64,000 nt of DNA. It comes from Amycolatopsis balhimycina FH 1894. Its GTDB lineage: Bacteria; Actinomycetota; Actinomycetes; Mycobacteriales; Pseudonocardiaceae. The notes below the pieces were generated by a model. That model searched no databases. It was not told the DNA's origin and worked only from the letters and a program-made list of their open reading frames with translations. The position numbers and the translations under genes are program-made. Below are positions 57,801 through 64,000 of this stretch, piece after piece (the first letter of the stretch is position 1; every line of letters starts with the position of its first letter). The stretch spans positions 102,762 to 166,761 of the forward strand of contig NZ_KB913037.1 in assembly GCF_000384295.1 (NCBI RefSeq). Reading direction: 5' to 3'.

Positions 57801-60800
57801 CGGTTCGCCCTGCTCGACCTGGCCGGCACACCGGACGCGGCCCTCCTGATCGAAGCCCTGACCTGCGGCGAGCCCGAGGTTCGCGTGACCGGCGACGCCG
57901 TGCTGGCTCCCCGGCTGCACCGGGCCACCGCGGCCGGCTCCGGGACCTGCTCCGGGACCGTGCTGATCACCGGTGGCACCGGTGGGGTCGGCCGGGTGCT
58001 GACCAAGCATCTCCTGGATTCGGGGGCCGAGCGTGTGGTGCTGGCCAGCCGCCGGGGCACCGCGGCGTGGCTGTCCGAAGTGGATGGTCCGGTCGAGGTG
58101 CGTACCTGTGACGTCAGCGATGCCGGGTCGGTGTCGGCGCTGGTCGACGCGGTAGCCGCCGAGTACGGCCTGGACTTGGTGATCCACGCGGCCGGTGTGC
58201 TGGCGGACGGTGTGGTGGGTTCGCTGACGCCGGAGTCGCTCGATACCGTGCTCGCTCCGAAGGTCGACGCCGCCTGGCACCTGCACCGCGCTCTCGAGCA
58301 GCACCCGGACGTCCGGTTGGTGCTGTTCTCCTCGGTGGCCGGCGTGCTCGGCACCGCCGGACAGGGCAATTACGCTGCCGCGAACTCGTTCCTGGACGCG
58401 TTGGCGGAGGTCCGGACGGCGGAGGGGCGTCCGACGTTGTCGGTGGCGTGGGGGCCCTGGGCGCTGGCCGACGGCCTGGTGGGTGAGCTGTCCGAGGCCG
58501 ATCGGGACCGGATGGCCCGCGCCGGTGTGCCACCGCTGCCCGCCGACCGGGCGCTGGCCCTGCTGGACGCGGCCCTGACCGTCGACGGCCGGATCGTGGC
58601 GACCGGACTGGACGTGGCCGCGCTGCGCGAGCGGGCGGTGCTGCCCGGCGTCCTGCGGGACGTCGCCGGCAGCGTCCGTCGCCGGGTCTCCCGCGCCGAC
58701 GCGCCCGCCGCGGCCGACCTGACCCGGCGCTTGGCCGCGCTGACCCCGGCCGAGCAGGCCGAGGCCGTGGCCGAGGTGATCGGCGGCCGGATCGCGGCCG
58801 TGCTCGGCCACGCCACCGGGACGGTGTTCGATGCGGACAAGACGTTCCAGGAGCTGGGTTTCGATTCGCTGACCGCGGTGGAGTTGCGCAACGGCCTGGA
58901 CGCGGCTACGGACTTGCGCCTGCCGACCACTCTGGTCTTCGACTATCCGACCATCGGCGCGTTGACCGGCTATCTGCTCGAACGCCTGGGTTCCGGTGCC
59001 GGGCAGTCCGGGCAGGTGACCGCCGTGACGCGGCCGGTGAGCGACGATCCGATCGTGATCGTCGGCATGGGGTGCCGCTATCCCGGCGGGGTCAGTTCGC
59101 CGGAAGATCTGTGGCGGTTGGTGGCCGATGGGGTGGACGCGATCACGGAGTTCCCGTCCGGTCGTGGTTGGGACTTGGACTCGCTTTACGACCCGGACCC
59201 GGAGCACGCGGGCACTTCGTACACCAGGCGTGGTGGTTTCCTGCATGAGGCGGGGGAGTTCGACGCCGAGTTCTTCGGAATGTCCCCGCGTGAGGCGATG
59301 GCGACGGATGCGCAGCAGCGCCAGCTGCTGGAAACCTCGTGGGAGGCGTTGGAGCGGGCCGGTATCAACCCGGTTTCGCTGCGGGGCAGTGATACCGGTG
59401 TGTTCGCCGGGGTGATGTACAGCGACTACGGCAAGTTGTTGCAGGGCAGTGAGTTCGAGGCCTATCAGGGGATGGGCAGTGCTCCGAGCGTGCTGTCCGG
59501 CCGCGTCTCCTACACGTTGGGTCTGGAAGGCCCGGCGGTGAGCGTCGACACCGCGTGTTCGTCGTCGCTGGTCGCCCTGCACTGGGCCGTCCAGGCGCTG
59601 CGGGCGGGGGAGTGCTCGCTGGCTTTGGCTGGTGGGGTGACGGTGATGGCGACGCCGAACACGTTCATCCAGTTTTCGCGGCAGCGGGGTCTGTCGGAGG
59701 ATGGTCGGTGCAAGTCTTACGGTGACGGCGCTGATGGTGTCGGCTGGTCCGAGGGTGCCGGGATGCTGGTCTTGGAGCGCCTCTCCGACGCGCGCCGCAA
59801 CGGTCACGAGGTCTTGGCGATCATTCGCGGTTCCGCGGTGAATCAGGATGGTGCGTCGAACGGTTTGACGGCGCCGAATGGTCCTTCGCAGCAGCGGGTG
59901 ATCCGGCAGGCGCTGGCGTCGGCCGGTTTGTCCACATGGGACATCGATGTGGTCGAGGGACACGGCACCGGGACCACGTTGGGCGACCCGATCGAAGCCC
60001 AGGCGCTGCTGGCGACCTACGGCCAGGACCGGGAGACTCCGTTGTGGCTGGGCTCGCTGAAGTCGAACATCGGGCACACCCAGGCGGCGGCCGGGGTCGC
60101 GGGCATCATCAAGATGGTCATGGCCATGCGGCACGGCGTGCTGCCGCGGTCCCTGCACTCGGGTGACCCGTCCTCGCACGTCGACTGGGAATCGGGGGCG
60201 GTCTCGCTCCTCAGCGAAAGCCGGGGCTGGCCCGAGGCGCACCGCCCCCGCCGCGCCGCCGTCTCGTCGTTCGGCATCAGCGGGACGAACGCGCACACCG
60301 TCATCGAGGCTCCCGAGCCTGCTCCGGCCGCGCCGGTGGTCGTCCGGGACGACGTGCTGGTGCCGTGGGTCCTCTCCGCTCGCACGCCGGAAGCCCTGCG
60401 TGACCAGGCCCGGACGTTGGCGGAAGGGATCGGCGACCAGGACAGCGTGGATATCGGCGGGTCCCTGGCCACCAGCCGGGCCGCTTTCGAGCACCGGGCT
60501 GTGGTGCTGGCCGAGGCCCACGCCGTGGACAGCTTGCGGTCCTGGGCGGCCGAAGGCGTGCACGCCAACGTGATCAGCGGTGCGCGGGTCCGGGGCAAGC
60601 TGGCGGTTTTGTTCTCGGGTCAGGGTGCGCAGCGGGCGGGGATGGGCCGTGAGTTGTACGTCCGGTATCCGGTGTTCGCGGAGGCGCTGGACGAGGTGCT
60701 GGCCGAGCTGGGGATCGAGAATCTGCGTGAAGTGATGTGGTCCGGGGACGGCCTGGATCGGACGGAATACACGCAGCCGGCGTTGTTCGCGGTGGAGGTG

Positions 60801-63692
60801 GCGTTGTTCCGGCTGGTGGAGTCGTGGGGTGTCAAGCCGGACTTCGTTGCTGGGCACAGTGTCGGGGAGATCACCGCGGCGTATGTGGCGGGTGTGTTGT
60901 CGTTGGCGGATGCGTGTTCCCTGGTGGTGGCTCGTGGCCGGTTGATGCAGGCACTGCCCGCGGGTGGGGCGATGCTGGCGGTCCGGGCGACCGAGGAAGA
61001 GGCGCGGCTGTGGACTGAGGTGTCGATTGCGGCGGTTAATGGGCCGAATGCGGTGGTGTTGTCGGGCAGCGAGGAGGCGATCGACGGGATCAGGGCGGAC
61101 CGCGCGAAGCGGCTGCCGGTGTCGCACGCGTTCCATTCCAGCCTGATGGAACCGATGCTGGCGGAGTTCGCTCGGGCCCTGGACGGGATCACGTTCCACG
61201 AGCCCGCGATCCCCGTCGTGTCCAACGTGACCGGCGGGTTCAGCGATCAGGGGACTATCGAGTACTGGGTCCGGCACGTCCGGGACACGGTTCGCTTCGC
61301 CGATGGGGTGAACACCCTGCACGGGGAAGGCGTCCGGACGTTCCTGGAGCTGGGTCCCGACGCCACCCTCACCACCCACGTGGCGGAGCTGGACGAGGTG
61401 ACCGGGATTCCGGCCCTGCGCAAGGACAAACCCGAAAACGAAACCCTGCTCCGCGCCCTCGCCGGGCTCTACGTCCAAGGTGTCGGCGTCGACTGGGACG
61501 CCTTCTTCGCCCCGCTCGGGCCGCGCCGGGCGACGCTGCCCACCTACCCCTTCCAGCACCAGACCTACTGGCCGATCCCGAAGGCGGCGGCCGCCCAGGC
61601 CGATCCGGTGGACGCCGAGTTCTGGGCCGCGGTGGAACGCGAGGACAGCCGGACCCTGGCCGGCGAACTGGGCCTCGACGGCGCCTCGCTGGACACCGTC
61701 CTGCCGGCCCTCGCCTCGTGGCGTACCCGCTCGCGCGAACAAAGCGTGGTCGACCCCTGGCGCTACCGGATCACCTGGGCCCCGCTGCCCGAGCCGGACG
61801 AGGTGCGGCCGGGTACCTGGCTGCTCGTCGAGCCCGGCGACCGGACGCACCAGGAGTGGGCCGACCACGTCGAGAACGCCCTGACCGGTCAGGGCCTGAT
61901 CGTCCTGAGGTCCACAGTGGACCGGATGCCGGTGGACGAGCCGATCGCCGGGGTGCTGTCCCTGCTCGGCATCGCCGAACACGCCTGCGCCGGATTCGGC
62001 TCGGTGCCCTCCGGGCTGGCCGGCACGGCCGAGCTGCTCAAGGCACTGGCCGGTCGGGGGATCACCGCGCCGGTGTGGTGCGCCACCTCGGGCGCGGTCG
62101 GCGTCGAGGACGGCGAGCCGGTGCCCCACCCCCTCCAGGCGACGATCTGGGGCCTCGGGCGCGGCGCCGCGCTCGAGTACCCGCGGCAGTGGGGCGGCCT
62201 CGTCGACCTGCCGGCCGAGCTGGACGAGCGGGCCGCCCGCAGGCTGGCCGCGACCCTGTCCGGGGCCGGCGGCGAAGACCAGGTCGCGATCCGCGAGTCC
62301 GGCAGCTACGCCCGCCGGATGGTCCGCGCCCGCCGCACCCCGGGTAGCGCCCGTCGCCAGTGGCGGCCGCGCGGCACCGTGCTGATCACCGGCGGCACCG
62401 GCGGCCTCGGGGCCACCATCGCCCGCTGGGCCGCGAAGAACGGCGCCGAACACCTGGTCCTGGCCAGCCGCCGGGGCCCGGCCGCCCCGGGCGCGGCCGA
62501 CCTGCGCGAGGAACTGGCCGCGCACGGCGCCCAGGTCACCGTGGCCGCCTGCGACGTCGCCGACAAGGAGCAGCTGGCCGCGCTGCTGGCCGAAATCGGC
62601 GGCCCGCACCCGCTGCGGGCGGTGTTCCACGCCACCGGCGTGGCCGACCACCAGCCCATCGCCGAACTCGGCACAGACAGCCTCGACACCACGCTGCGGG
62701 CCAAGGTCACCTCGGCCCGGCACCTGGCCGAGCTGACCCGCGACGCCGAGCTGGACGCCTTCGTGCTGTTCTCCTCGATCGCCGCGGTCTGGGGCAGCCA
62801 CAGCCAGCCCGGCTACTGCGCCGCCAACACCTACCTGGACGCGCTGGCCCAGTCCCGCCGCGCCGACGGCCTCCCGGCCACCTCGGTGTCCTGGGGCGCC
62901 TGGGCCGAAGCGGGGATGCTGGCCGGTTCGGCCGACCTGGACGTCCTCCGAAGCATGGGTGTCACCCCGATGCGCCCCGCGTACGCCGTGGCCGCGCTGC
63001 AGCAGGCCCTGGACGACGACGAGACACTGCTGACCGTGGCCGACGTGGACTGGGCCACCTTCGCGCCCCGGTTCACCGTGCAGCGGCCCAGCCCGCTGCT
63101 GGGCGACCTGCCCGAGGTGCGGACCGCGCTGGCCACCGCGGGCGCGGCCGAACCCGCCGCGGACCGCGTCGCCGAACTGCGCGGACGCCTGGCCGGTGCG
63201 CCCGCCGCCGAGCGCGAGCGCGAACTGGTCAAGCTGGTCCGCGCCGCGGCGGCCCGCGTCCTCGGCCACGCCGGACCGGCGGCCATCCCGCCCGACCGGC
63301 CGTTCTCCGAACTGGGCTTCGACTCGCTCACCGCGGTCGAGCTGCGCAAGGGACTGGTCGGCGCGACCGGCCTGGCCCTGCCGGCCTCCCTGGTCTTCGA
63401 CCGGCCCAGCCCGGCGGTCCTGGCCCGGTTCCTGCTGGCAGAACTGTTCCCCGCGGGCGGTCCGGCCGGGGACGGCGGCGCCGAGACGGCGCGGTACCAG
63501 GAGCTGCTGGCGGCGATCCCGCCGGCCCGGCTCCGCCGTTCCGGCCTGCTGGACATGCTGACCCGGCTGGCCGAGGACGGCGAGGGGACCGACGAAAACG
63601 GCGACGCCCGCCCGGATGGCGGCAGCTCGCTGGACGAGATGGACGGCGAAAGCCTGCTGCGGCTGGTGCGCGACAGCGCCCAGATCAACTGA
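36897..63692 (+). CDS. PKS D: five extension modules (5-9)
   Basis: An 8931-residue giant PKS. The ATG at 36897, after GGTTGGAAG, begins a docking helix ([19 protein letters not shown]); the frame is open upstream but without PKS character. Modules 5 to 9 carry, in order: DH-ER-KR, DH-KR, DH-ER-KR, DH-KR and KR only, each with KS, malonyl-type AT and ACP. KS Cys residues are 205, 2212, 3892, 5884 and 7554; ACP serines are 1985, 3662, 5657, 7324 and 8810. The C-terminus ([30 protein letters not shown]) is a docking tail of a different sequence type from those of PKS A and C. Modules 5-6 and 7-8 are a tandem duplication. PKS C ends 31 bp upstream and PKS E starts 20 bp downstream, so the genes are one operon. 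Confidence 0.96.
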   Translation: MQEQQDKVVEYLRRVTADLRHAQQRVRELENRDREPVAIVGMGCRYPGGVRSPEDLWRLVADGVDAISDFPANRGWDVEGMYDPDPEQPGKTYTRSGGFLHEAGEFDAGFFGMSPREALATDSQQRQLLETSWEALERAGIDPVSLRGSRTGVFAGVMYNDYNRLIGGSEYEGYQGTGSAPSVLSGRVSYTLGLEGPSVSVDTACSSSLVALHLAAQALRNDECALALAGGVTVMSTPRTFLDFSRQRGLSADGRCKSYAESADGVGWAEGVGVLVLERLSDARRNGHQVLAVVRGSAVNQDGASNGLTAPNGPSQQRVIRQALASAGLSTHDIDVVEGHGTGTTLGDPIEAQALLATYGQGRETPLWLGSLKSNIGHTQAAAGVAGVIKMVLAMRHGVLPRTLHVDAPSSHVDWDAGAVNLLTGTRDWPAVDRPRRAAVSSFGISGTNAHTIIEQAEAVEEQAPAPEREPMRVPWLLAGRTAEALRGQAAALADRLSTPDADAVDVGWSLVSSRSAFEHRAMVLAEDRESGAEALRTWLAEGAHPDVGAGVLSRGKVAVLFSGQGAQRAGMGRRLAERFPVFAAALDEILSTLDIDGLREAMWSGDGLDRTEYTQPALFAVEVALFRLAESWGVRPDFVAGHSIGEISAAHVAGVLLLADACRLVAARGRLMQALPAGGAMLAVQATEAEAADWIKGTRVSIAAINGPAAVVLAGPEEAVLALAEGRRAKRLPVSHAFHSGLMDPMLAEFARVLDGMEFRAPEIPVVSNLSGRFETRFDAGYWVRHVRGAVRFADTLRCLYDHDTRTFLELGPDATLTTHTAVLDGVVAIPALRKDSPEDDSFVRAAAQLHLHGVAVDWAALFAPLEPGRTDLPTYAFQHRTYWPATRAVVGDASGLGQEVTGHPLLAAAVPMADASGVVLTGRLSRHSHPWLSDHVVGDRILFPGTGFVELAVRAGDEVGCGRVEELTLLAPLVLPAQDGVQLQVRVDAAADDGRRTITVYSRVEGGEWTQHAAGTLAADAAEPEPGPFAVWPPTGARPAEVTDFYAGLAGRGLRYGPVFQGVQAVWQGSAGEWFAEVTLPAETGTDGFGVHPALLDSALHAIGFTGVGGDGRGPVLPFAWQDVSLHASGATALRVRLLRKADDSVTLSAVDLAGAPVLSVGGLTLRAAETSVAAMDGLFEVRWSPSAGTARTGLSRVAVLGAEDVAAALRNAGLDVVTADNLASLAEREVPRIVLARAPEGADVVAGAHAVSRGVLGLVRRWLAEEAFAGSRLVVVTRGADVVSAPVLGLVRSARSEHPGRFGLLDLDPAAEVDGALLVDALAGGESELRLRDGVVLTGGLHSVDAGLSLPGTPAWRLTMLHQGSVDGVSLEPCDADQAELGPREVRVAVRAAGLNFRDVLTVLGMYPGDAGPLGAEAMGVVAEVGTEVTGVTVGDRVMGRFAGGVGPFAVVDERYLVPVPAAWSDAEGAGAPVVYVTALYGLIDVAAVRPGERVLIHAGAGGVGMAAIQVAQWLGAEVFATASEAKWPVLRELGIADDHIASSRTLDFEERFRAVSGDHGMDVVLNSLAGEFTDASLRLLAEGGRFAEMGKTDIRTGVPGYRAFDIVEAGPERTQELLRQLLALVEQGAATALPVRTFDVRRAPEAMRWMSQAKHVGKLVLTIPQVWDHVRPVVITGGTGGLGRLVARHLIERGFGHLVLTSRRGPAAEGISELVADLESGGARVEVRACDLTDAAATAALVDELGPLSGVVHSAGVLDDGLVESMTPERLDRVLAAKVDAAFHLHRAIGATPLVVFSSIAGVLGTAGQANYAAGNAFLDALMDQRRAEGLPGVSIAWGGWEPTGGMTASLSEQDVARMRRTGFPPLSHADGLALFDKALALDVPAVVATGFDGAALRARAEVPAMLRTLAGPARPVRRSAVTAPGVGEGGFAVELAGLAPVQQRERVLALVGAQAALVLGHADASEVSSEREFRELGFDSLTAVELRNRLSQATGLRLSSTLVFDHPTPEQLATHLLEQLDPQAAATPVVTGTVAADDDPIVIVGMACRFPHGITTPEQLWDVVAEGRETTTAFPEDRGWDLETLLGGGNGSSATGSGGFLTDVAGFDAEFFGIAPREALAMDPQQRHLLETTWEALERSGIDPAALRGSPAGVFIGSSASGYSALSAGSAEAEGLTLTGNTPSVMSGRLAYTLGLEGPAVTVDTACSSSLVALHLAAQSLRQGECSLAVVGGATILSGPSLFVEFSRQGGLAVDGRCKAYADGADGTGWAEGVGMLVVERLSDARRNGHEVLAVVRGSAVNQDGASNGLTAPNGPSQQRVIRQALASAGLSTSDVDVVEGHGTGTRLGDPIEAQALLATYGQERETPLWLGSVKSNIGHTQAAAGVAGIIKMVMAMRHGVLPRTLHVDERSSHVDWESGAVSLLTETRDWPGLDRPRRAAVSSFGISGTNAHTILESVPAVTPAEPERETTLVPWLLSAKSPDALQAQAAALLQRAGDQDNVDVGWSLAATRTAFEHRAVVLAPDTETALSSLRDGDVLSGTRGRGKLAVLFSGQGSQRAGMGRALSARYPVFAAALDEVLAELAIENLREVMWSGEGLDRTEYTQPALFAVEVALYRLLESWGVKPDYLAGHSIGEITAAHVAGVFSLADACSLVAARGRLMQALPAGGAMLAVPATEAEALAWIDGTDLSIAAVNGPEAVVLAGPAESIDALQIERAKRLPVSHAFHSSLMEPMLAEFARALDGITFNEPTIPVVSNVTGGFSDQGSIEYWVRHVRDTVRFADGVNTLHGEGVRTFLELGPDTTLTTHTATLDGVTGIPALRKDRPEDECVVRALSLLYIQGAAIDWDAFFAPLKPRRVDLPTYPFQHRAFWPTPRPARADAAGLGLTATHHPLLAASAVRADGADLDAVLTGSLSLRTHPWLAEHVVNGQVLFPGTGFVELAVRAGDEVGCGTLDELTLLAPLAIPERATVQLQVWVTEADAQGRRTLAVHSRTEQAGWTQHATGVLGATPAEPDRAGLETWPPPGTPVDITTCYAELAELGLTYGPLFRGLEAVWRGGPDEWFAEVALDDEATGFGLHPALLDAALHGLRYAGDGGGARVPFAWRDVSLHAEGATRLRVRLTREGEDTVALTAVDQDGAPVVTVGALSLRAIGAGPQAARAGAELLRLEWTPVSATSRTGLSRIVVLRADPFGLADLLRGTGLEVGTAAEPVDLAPATGPADVPRVVLVTVPAAGTDDPAAAARRATGDVLALVQAWLAEEACTGSRLVFVTRDNGPAEGAVRGLIRSARTENPDRFALLELAGEPDGPSLLEALTCGEAETRLTAGTVETPRLRRTTGDGSGACSGTVLITGGTGGLGRVLTEHLLDSGAERVVLASRRGIAVWLSEVDGPVEVRVCDVSDAGSVSALVDAVAAEYGLDLVIHAAGVLADGVVGSLTPESLDTVFAPKVDAAWHLHRALEGHPDVRLVLFSSVAGVLGTAGQGNYAAANSFLDALAEVRTAEGRPTLSVAWGPWALADGLVGELSEADRDRMARAGVPPLTEAQGLSLFDAAMGSTGRVIATGLDLPALRERPAVPGVLRDLAGGPRRRVSARASVSGSGALASRLAGRPPAEQADLVTEVVRGRVAAVLGHATGTVFDADKTFQELGFDSLTAVELRNGLDAVTDLRLPTTLVFDYPTIGALTGYLLERLGTGAGLPAPVTAVTRPVGEDPVVIVGMGCRYPGGVGSPEDLWRLVADGVDAITEFPSGRGWDLDSLYDPDPEHAGTSYTRRGGFLHEAGEFDAEFFGMSPREAMATDAQQRQLLETSWEALERAGIDPVSLRGSDTGVFAGVMYSDYGKLLQGSEFEAYQGMGSAPSVLSGRVSYTLGLEGPAVSVDTACSSSLVALHWAVQALRAGECSLALAGGVTVMATPNTFIQFSRQRGLSEDGRCKSYGEGADGVGWSEGAGMLVLERLSDARRNGHEVLAIIRGSAVNQDGASNGLTAPNGPSQQRVIRQALASAGLSTWDIDVVEGHGTGTTLGDPIEAQALLATYGQDRETPLWLGSLKSNIGHTQAAAGVAGVIKMVMAMRHGVLPRSLHADSPSSHVDWAAGAVNLLTEERDWPEAGHPRRAGISSFGISGTNAHTIIEAPEPAPAAPVAVRDDVLVPWVLSGRTPEALDAQARTLAEGIGDQDTVDVGWSLATTRTDFEHRAVLLASDTEAASTSLRNGDVLSGIRARGKLAVLFSGQGAQRAGMGRELHARYPVFAEALDEVLAELGIENLREVMWSGAGLDRTEYTQPALFAVEVALFRLVESWGVKPDFVAGHSVGEITAAYVAGVLSLADACSLVVARGRLMQALPAGGTMLAVKATEEQARQWTDVSIAAVNGPNAVVLSGTEEAIDGIKADRAKRLPVSHAFHSSLMEPMLAEFARALDGITFHEPTLPVVSNVTGEFSDQGSIEYWVRHVRDTVRFADGLNTLHGEGVRTFLELGPDATLTTHTASLDEVTGIPALRKDKPENETLLRALAGLYVQGVGVDWDAFFAPLGPRRATLPTYPFQHRTYWPATRAVAGNAAGLGQDVTGHPLLGAILTVAGSEDVLLTGRLSLHSHPWLSDHVVGDRVLFPGTGFVELAVRAGDEVGCGRVDELTLLAPLVLPARGAVQVQVRVGEPDAQGRRALGVHSRAEGGDWTQHATGSVSGDTAEPDTTGLTTWPPPGAQRAGTEDFYAGLARLGLHYGPRFQGLTGVWQGGDDEWFAEVALDDEATGFGLHPALLDSALHAIGFTGVGGDGRGPVLPFAWQDVSLHASGATALRVRLLRKADDSVTLSAVDLAGAPVLSVGGLTLRAAETSVAAMDGLFEVRWSPSAGTARTGLSRVAVLGAEDVAAALRNAGLDVVTADNLASLAEREVPRIVLARAPEGADVVAGAHAVSRGVLGLVRRWLAEEAFAGSRLVVVTRGADVVSAPVLGLVRSARSEHPGRFGLLDLDPAAEVDGALLVDALAGGESELRLRDGAVLTGGLTAVRPGLPVPADSAGWRLGMVAQGSLDGLALEPCDAAEAELTGRQVRVAVRAAGLNFRDVLNALGMYPGDAGLLGAEAMGVVTEIGPEAGDLRVGDRVMGRIGGGFGPFAVVDERFLAPVPARWSDVDAAGAPVAYLTALYGLQDIAGLRAGERVLIHAGAGGVGMAAIQVARWLGAEVFATASELKWPVLREFGVADDHIASSRTLDFEERFRAVSGGHGMDVVLNSLAGEFTDASLRLLADGGRFAEMGKTDIRTDVPGYRAFDIIDAGPDRTQELLRRLLTLVDDGIVQALPARTFDVRRAPEAMRWMSQAKHVGKIVFTIPRTWDHARPVVITGGTGGLGRLVARHLIERGFRHLVLTSRRGPAAEGISELVADLESGGARVEVRACDLTDATATAALIDDLAPLSAVVHSAGVLDDGLVESMTPERLDRVLAAKVDAAWNLHRAVPDVPLVVFSSIAGVLGTAGQSNYAAGNTFLDALMEQRRTEGRPGLSIAWGGWEPTGGMTASLSEQDVARMRRTGFPPLSHADGLALFDAAIATDAAHVVATGFDAAALRARAEVPAMLRTLAGPARTVRRSAATAPGAGENGFAAELAVLTPVQQRERVLALVGAQAALVLGHAEASEVGSEREFRELGFDSLTAVELRNRLSQATGLRLSSTLVFDHPTPEQLATHLLEQLDPQVEATAAVPGTIVHDDDPIVIVGMACRFPHGVRSPEDLWQLVASGGDAIAEFPEDRGWDLATLTGDGPGHSDTHRGGFLTEVAGFDAEFFGIAPREALAMDPQQRQLLETAWEALERSGIDPATLRGSPAGVFIGASSSGYSALSAGSAEAEGLTLTGNTPSVMSGRLAYTLGLEGPAVTVDTACSSSLVALHWAAQALRSGECSLALTGGATILSSPSLFVEFSRQGGLAVDGRCKAYADGADGTGWAEGVGMLVVERLSDARRNGHEVLAVVRGSAVNQDGASNGLTAPNGPSQQRVIRQALASAGLSTSDVDVVEGHGTGTRLGDPIEAQALLATYGQERETPLWLGSVKSNIGHTQAAAGVAGIIKMVMAMRHGVLPRTLHVDERSSHVDWESGAVSLLTETRDWPGLDRPRRAAVSSFGISGTNAHTILEQPAEPAPVVEASTEDVLVPWVLSAKSPDALTAQAAALPERAVGEAAVDVAWSLARTRSAFEHRAVVLAADTETALTSLRNGEVLSGTRVRGKLAVLFSGQGAQRAGMGRELYVRYPVFAEALDEVLAELEIENLREVMWFGDGLDRTEYTQPALFAVEVALFRLVESWGVKPDFVAGHSVGEITAAYVAGVLSLADACSLVAARGRLMQALPAGGAMLAVRATEEQARQWTEVSIAAVNSPNAVVLSGSEEAIDGIRADRAKRLPVSHAFHSSLMEPMLAEFARALDGITFHEPTLPVVSNVTGGFRDQGSIEYWVRHVRDTVRFADGLNTLHGEGVRTFLELGPDATLTTHVAELAGVTGIPALRKDKPEGECVVRALSLLYIQGAAIDWDAFFAPLKPRRVDLPTYPFQHQVFWPKPRANAGDATGFGLAATGHPLLSAAVAMADASGVVLTGSLSLRTHPWLAEHVVNGQVLFPGTGFVELAIRAGDEAGCARLADLTLLAPLALPAREPVQIQVRVAAEQADGTRGLMIYSRSGSGHDWIQHATGTLRPGAAATGSTGLETWPPAATPVDIETFYAELEALGLAYGPRFRGVESVWKGAGNEWFAEVALDAETDGFGVHPALLDAALHGIRYLRSGEPGGAVVPFAWHDVELHATGATRLRVRLTRSGEDTIALAATDHDGVPVVTVGSLTLRSAGTAPVAVRREGLFDVDWTPATATSRTGLSRIAVVGAEDLAGLLLGAGLPVQTASDLAALAATDVPRVVLAEVAPPAGDVPSGVHTLTAEVLDLVQRWLAEEAFAGSRLVLLTRHAGVRTAPARGLVRSALAENPGRFALLDLAGTPDAALLIEALTCGEPEVRVTGDAVLAPRLHRATAAGSGTCSGTVLITGGTGGVGRVLTKHLLDSGAERVVLASRRGTAAWLSEVDGPVEVRTCDVSDAGSVSALVDAVAAEYGLDLVIHAAGVLADGVVGSLTPESLDTVLAPKVDAAWHLHRALEQHPDVRLVLFSSVAGVLGTAGQGNYAAANSFLDALAEVRTAEGRPTLSVAWGPWALADGLVGELSEADRDRMARAGVPPLPADRALALLDAALTVDGRIVATGLDVAALRERAVLPGVLRDVAGSVRRRVSRADAPAAADLTRRLAALTPAEQAEAVAEVIGGRIAAVLGHATGTVFDADKTFQELGFDSLTAVELRNGLDAATDLRLPTTLVFDYPTIGALTGYLLERLGSGAGQSGQVTAVTRPVSDDPIVIVGMGCRYPGGVSSPEDLWRLVADGVDAITEFPSGRGWDLDSLYDPDPEHAGTSYTRRGGFLHEAGEFDAEFFGMSPREAMATDAQQRQLLETSWEALERAGINPVSLRGSDTGVFAGVMYSDYGKLLQGSEFEAYQGMGSAPSVLSGRVSYTLGLEGPAVSVDTACSSSLVALHWAVQALRAGECSLALAGGVTVMATPNTFIQFSRQRGLSEDGRCKSYGDGADGVGWSEGAGMLVLERLSDARRNGHEVLAIIRGSAVNQDGASNGLTAPNGPSQQRVIRQALASAGLSTWDIDVVEGHGTGTTLGDPIEAQALLATYGQDRETPLWLGSLKSNIGHTQAAAGVAGIIKMVMAMRHGVLPRSLHSGDPSSHVDWESGAVSLLSESRGWPEAHRPRRAAVSSFGISGTNAHTVIEAPEPAPAAPVVVRDDVLVPWVLSARTPEALRDQARTLAEGIGDQDSVDIGGSLATSRAAFEHRAVVLAEAHAVDSLRSWAAEGVHANVISGARVRGKLAVLFSGQGAQRAGMGRELYVRYPVFAEALDEVLAELGIENLREVMWSGDGLDRTEYTQPALFAVEVALFRLVESWGVKPDFVAGHSVGEITAAYVAGVLSLADACSLVVARGRLMQALPAGGAMLAVRATEEEARLWTEVSIAAVNGPNAVVLSGSEEAIDGIRADRAKRLPVSHAFHSSLMEPMLAEFARALDGITFHEPAIPVVSNVTGGFSDQGTIEYWVRHVRDTVRFADGVNTLHGEGVRTFLELGPDATLTTHVAELDEVTGIPALRKDKPENETLLRALAGLYVQGVGVDWDAFFAPLGPRRATLPTYPFQHQTYWPIPKAAAAQADPVDAEFWAAVEREDSRTLAGELGLDGASLDTVLPALASWRTRSREQSVVDPWRYRITWAPLPEPDEVRPGTWLLVEPGDRTHQEWADHVENALTGQGLIVLRSTVDRMPVDEPIAGVLSLLGIAEHACAGFGSVPSGLAGTAELLKALAGRGITAPVWCATSGAVGVEDGEPVPHPLQATIWGLGRGAALEYPRQWGGLVDLPAELDERAARRLAATLSGAGGEDQVAIRESGSYARRMVRARRTPGSARRQWRPRGTVLITGGTGGLGATIARWAAKNGAEHLVLASRRGPAAPGAADLREELAAHGAQVTVAACDVADKEQLAALLAEIGGPHPLRAVFHATGVADHQPIAELGTDSLDTTLRAKVTSARHLAELTRDAELDAFVLFSSIAAVWGSHSQPGYCAANTYLDALAQSRRADGLPATSVSWGAWAEAGMLAGSADLDVLRSMGVTPMRPAYAVAALQQALDDDETLLTVADVDWATFAPRFTVQRPSPLLGDLPEVRTALATAGAAEPAADRVAELRGRLAGAPAAERERELVKLVRAAAARVLGHAGPAAIPPDRPFSELGFDSLTAVELRKGLVGATGLALPASLVFDRPSPAVLARFLLAELFPAGGPAGDGGAETARYQELLAAIPPARLRRSGLLDMLTRLAEDGEGTDENGDARPDGGSSLDEMDGESLLRLVRDSAQIN
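36993..42990 (+). other. PKS module 5: KS-AT-DH-ER-KR-ACP, fully reducing
   Basis: KS Cys205, with ATDSQQRQ in place of [10 protein letters not shown] Ser644, HAFH. DH His937 ([10 protein letters not shown]), [18 protein letters not shown] loop [11 protein letters not shown] near residue 1501. KR LDD and Tyr1816. ACP Ser1985. Predicted methylene. A 688-bp stretch (40174-40861) is identical to one in module 7. Confidence 0.93.
40174..40861 (+). repeat. 688-bp identical block, module 5 copy
   Basis: Matches 51187-51874 in module 7 with no difference seen. It runs from the DH Asp motif ([10 protein letters not shown]) through the KR structural subdomain to just before the ER. The flanks differ (40171-40173 and 40862). 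Copies are 11,013 bp apart. Confidence 0.85.
43020..48005 (+). other. PKS module 6: KS-AT-DH-KR-ACP
   Basis: KS Cys2212; AT Ser2640, HAFH. DH His2934 ([10 protein letters not shown]), [24 protein letters not shown]-type loop reads [15 protein letters not shown] motif is LAD ([10 protein letters not shown]); Tyr3496. ACP Ser3662. No ER. Predicted double bond. Confidence 0.92.
43840..44190 (+). repeat. KS segment identical between modules 6 and 8
   Basis: About 350 bp, apparently identical to about 54856-55206, covering the KS HGTGT and [10 protein letters not shown] motifs. The flanks differ by scattered third-position changes. Confidence 0.7.
48841..49078 (+). repeat. KS segment identical between modules 7 and 9
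   Basis: About 240 bp matching about 59827-60064 without a difference seen (offset 10,986), within a longer region of very high identity from roughly 48100/59090 to 49170/60155. Confidence 0.7.
51187..51874 (+). repeat. 688-bp identical block, module 7 copy
   Basis: Second copy of the block at 40174-40861; the first downstream difference is at 51875 (C for T). Confidence 0.85.
54036..59000 (+). other. PKS module 8: KS-AT-DH-KR-ACP
   Basis: KS Cys5884; AT Ser6313, HAFH. DH His6602 ([10 protein letters not shown]), [31 protein letters not shown] variant of the LDD motif, Tyr7159. ACP Ser7324. Predicted double bond. It is a close copy of module 6. Confidence 0.92.
59043..63440 (+). other. PKS module 9: KS-AT-KR(A-type)-ACP
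   Basis: KS Cys7554 and AT Ser7988 (HAFH) are near copies of module 7. From about 61575 the sequence changes: no DH, and a KR of a different lineage ([20 protein letters not shown] start). This KR has no LDD ([10 protein letters not shown]) and carries Trp8632 eight residues before Tyr8640, the A-type signature. ACP Ser8810. Predicted beta-hydroxyl of L configuration, opposite in type to every other KR here. Confidence 0.92.
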
Positions 63693-63712
63693 CCGCGATC
63701 GGGAGCGAGACG

Positions 63713-64000
63713 ATGACCAACTCGGAGAGCCAGTACATCGAGGCGCTGCGGTCCTCGCTGAAGGAAAACGAGAGGCTGCGCCGGCAGAACGAAGAGCTGC
63801 TCGCGGCCTCCGCCGACGAGCCGATCGCGGTGGTCGGCATCGGCTGCCGCTACCCCGGCGGGGTCGGCACACCCGAAGAGTTCTGGTCAGTGCTGGCCGA
63901 GGGCCGGGACGTGATCGCCGGGTTCCCGGCCGACCGCGGCTGGGACCTGGCCGCGCTCGGCGCGGGCGCCAGCGCCACCGACGGCGGCGGTTTCCTCGAC
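63713..64000 (+). CDS. PKS E, 5' end: docking helix and KS start (partial)
   Basis: The ATG at 63713 follows GGGAGCGAGACG, 20 bp after the PKS D stop; 96 residues are visible before the window ends. The first 30 residues form a charged helix ([19 protein letters not shown]) of a docking subtype unlike the [11 protein letters not shown] type of PKS B and D. The start of a KS follows ([27 protein letters not shown]). Modules beyond the KS are not visible. It should accept the chain from the PKS D tail. Confidence 0.93.
   Translation, partial: MTNSESQYIEALRSSLKENERLRRQNEELLAASADEPIAVVGIGCRYPGGVGTPEEFWSVLAEGRDVIAGFPADRGWDLAALGAGASATDGGGFLD

Noticed and set aside
36993..60160. The regularly spaced long repeats as mobile elements or a CRISPR-type array
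   Set aside because: All copies lie in frame inside PKS domains with intact motifs; they are duplicated modules.

Overview
The window is GC-rich throughout, with strong C/G preference at third codon positions. It consists almost entirely of one modular type I polyketide synthase (PKS) cluster with a sugar/oxidation cassette in its middle. This fits an actinomycete; codon style and gene content would suit Pseudonocardiaceae or Streptomyces, but I cannot name the genus or the product.

Layout. (1) 1-8106, + strand: the 3' end of one PKS gene (PKS A: ER end, KR, ACP, docking tail), then a complete single-module gene (PKS B) ending in a thioesterase. These are the last two stations of the assembly line. 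(2) 8107-8349: a convergent gap with a terminator-like hairpin for each strand. (3) 8350-13689, - strand: six tightly packed genes, transcribed in the order glycosyltransferase, sugar aminotransferase, cytochrome P450, a 72-residue cysteine-containing protein, a 3Fe-4S ferredoxin and a second P450. (4) 13690-13946: a divergent promoter region with a 16-bp element close to the PAS-LuxR (PimM-type) operator. (5) 13947-36865, + strand: PKS C, with an AT-ACP loading didomain and four extension modules, interrupted by an apparent one-base deletion at 19187/19188. (6) 36897-63692: PKS D, five modules in one 8931-residue polypeptide. (7) 63713 to the window end: the start of PKS E.

How it should work. 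The chain starts on the PKS C loading ACP, passes through PKS C (modules 1-4), PKS D (modules 5-9) and PKS E, continues through genes outside the window, and finishes on PKS A and PKS B, where the thioesterase releases it, probably as a macrolactone. All ten visible extender ATs carry malonyl-type motifs (GHS[V/I]GE and HAFH). The domain sets predict beta-carbon states of OH (M1), CH2 (M2), OH (M3), C=C (M4), CH2 (M5), C=C (M6), CH2 (M7), C=C (M8) and OH from an A-type KR (M9). That gives an unbranched chain with a repeated isolated-alkene (1,5-diene) pattern. The tailoring cassette would oxidise the aglycone and attach an amino sugar; its GT and aminotransferase look like the mycosamine pair of polyene macrolide clusters.

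Points of interest: the frameshift that splits PKS C; a shrunken ER remnant in the terminal module; two DH domains worn down in parallel; two-module units duplicated in tandem with long stretches of identical DNA; a chimeric module 9; KS types that track the oxidation state left by the upstream module; and an unrecognised small Cys protein between a P450 and its ferredoxin. No RNA genes, insertion sequences or CRISPR arrays were seen.
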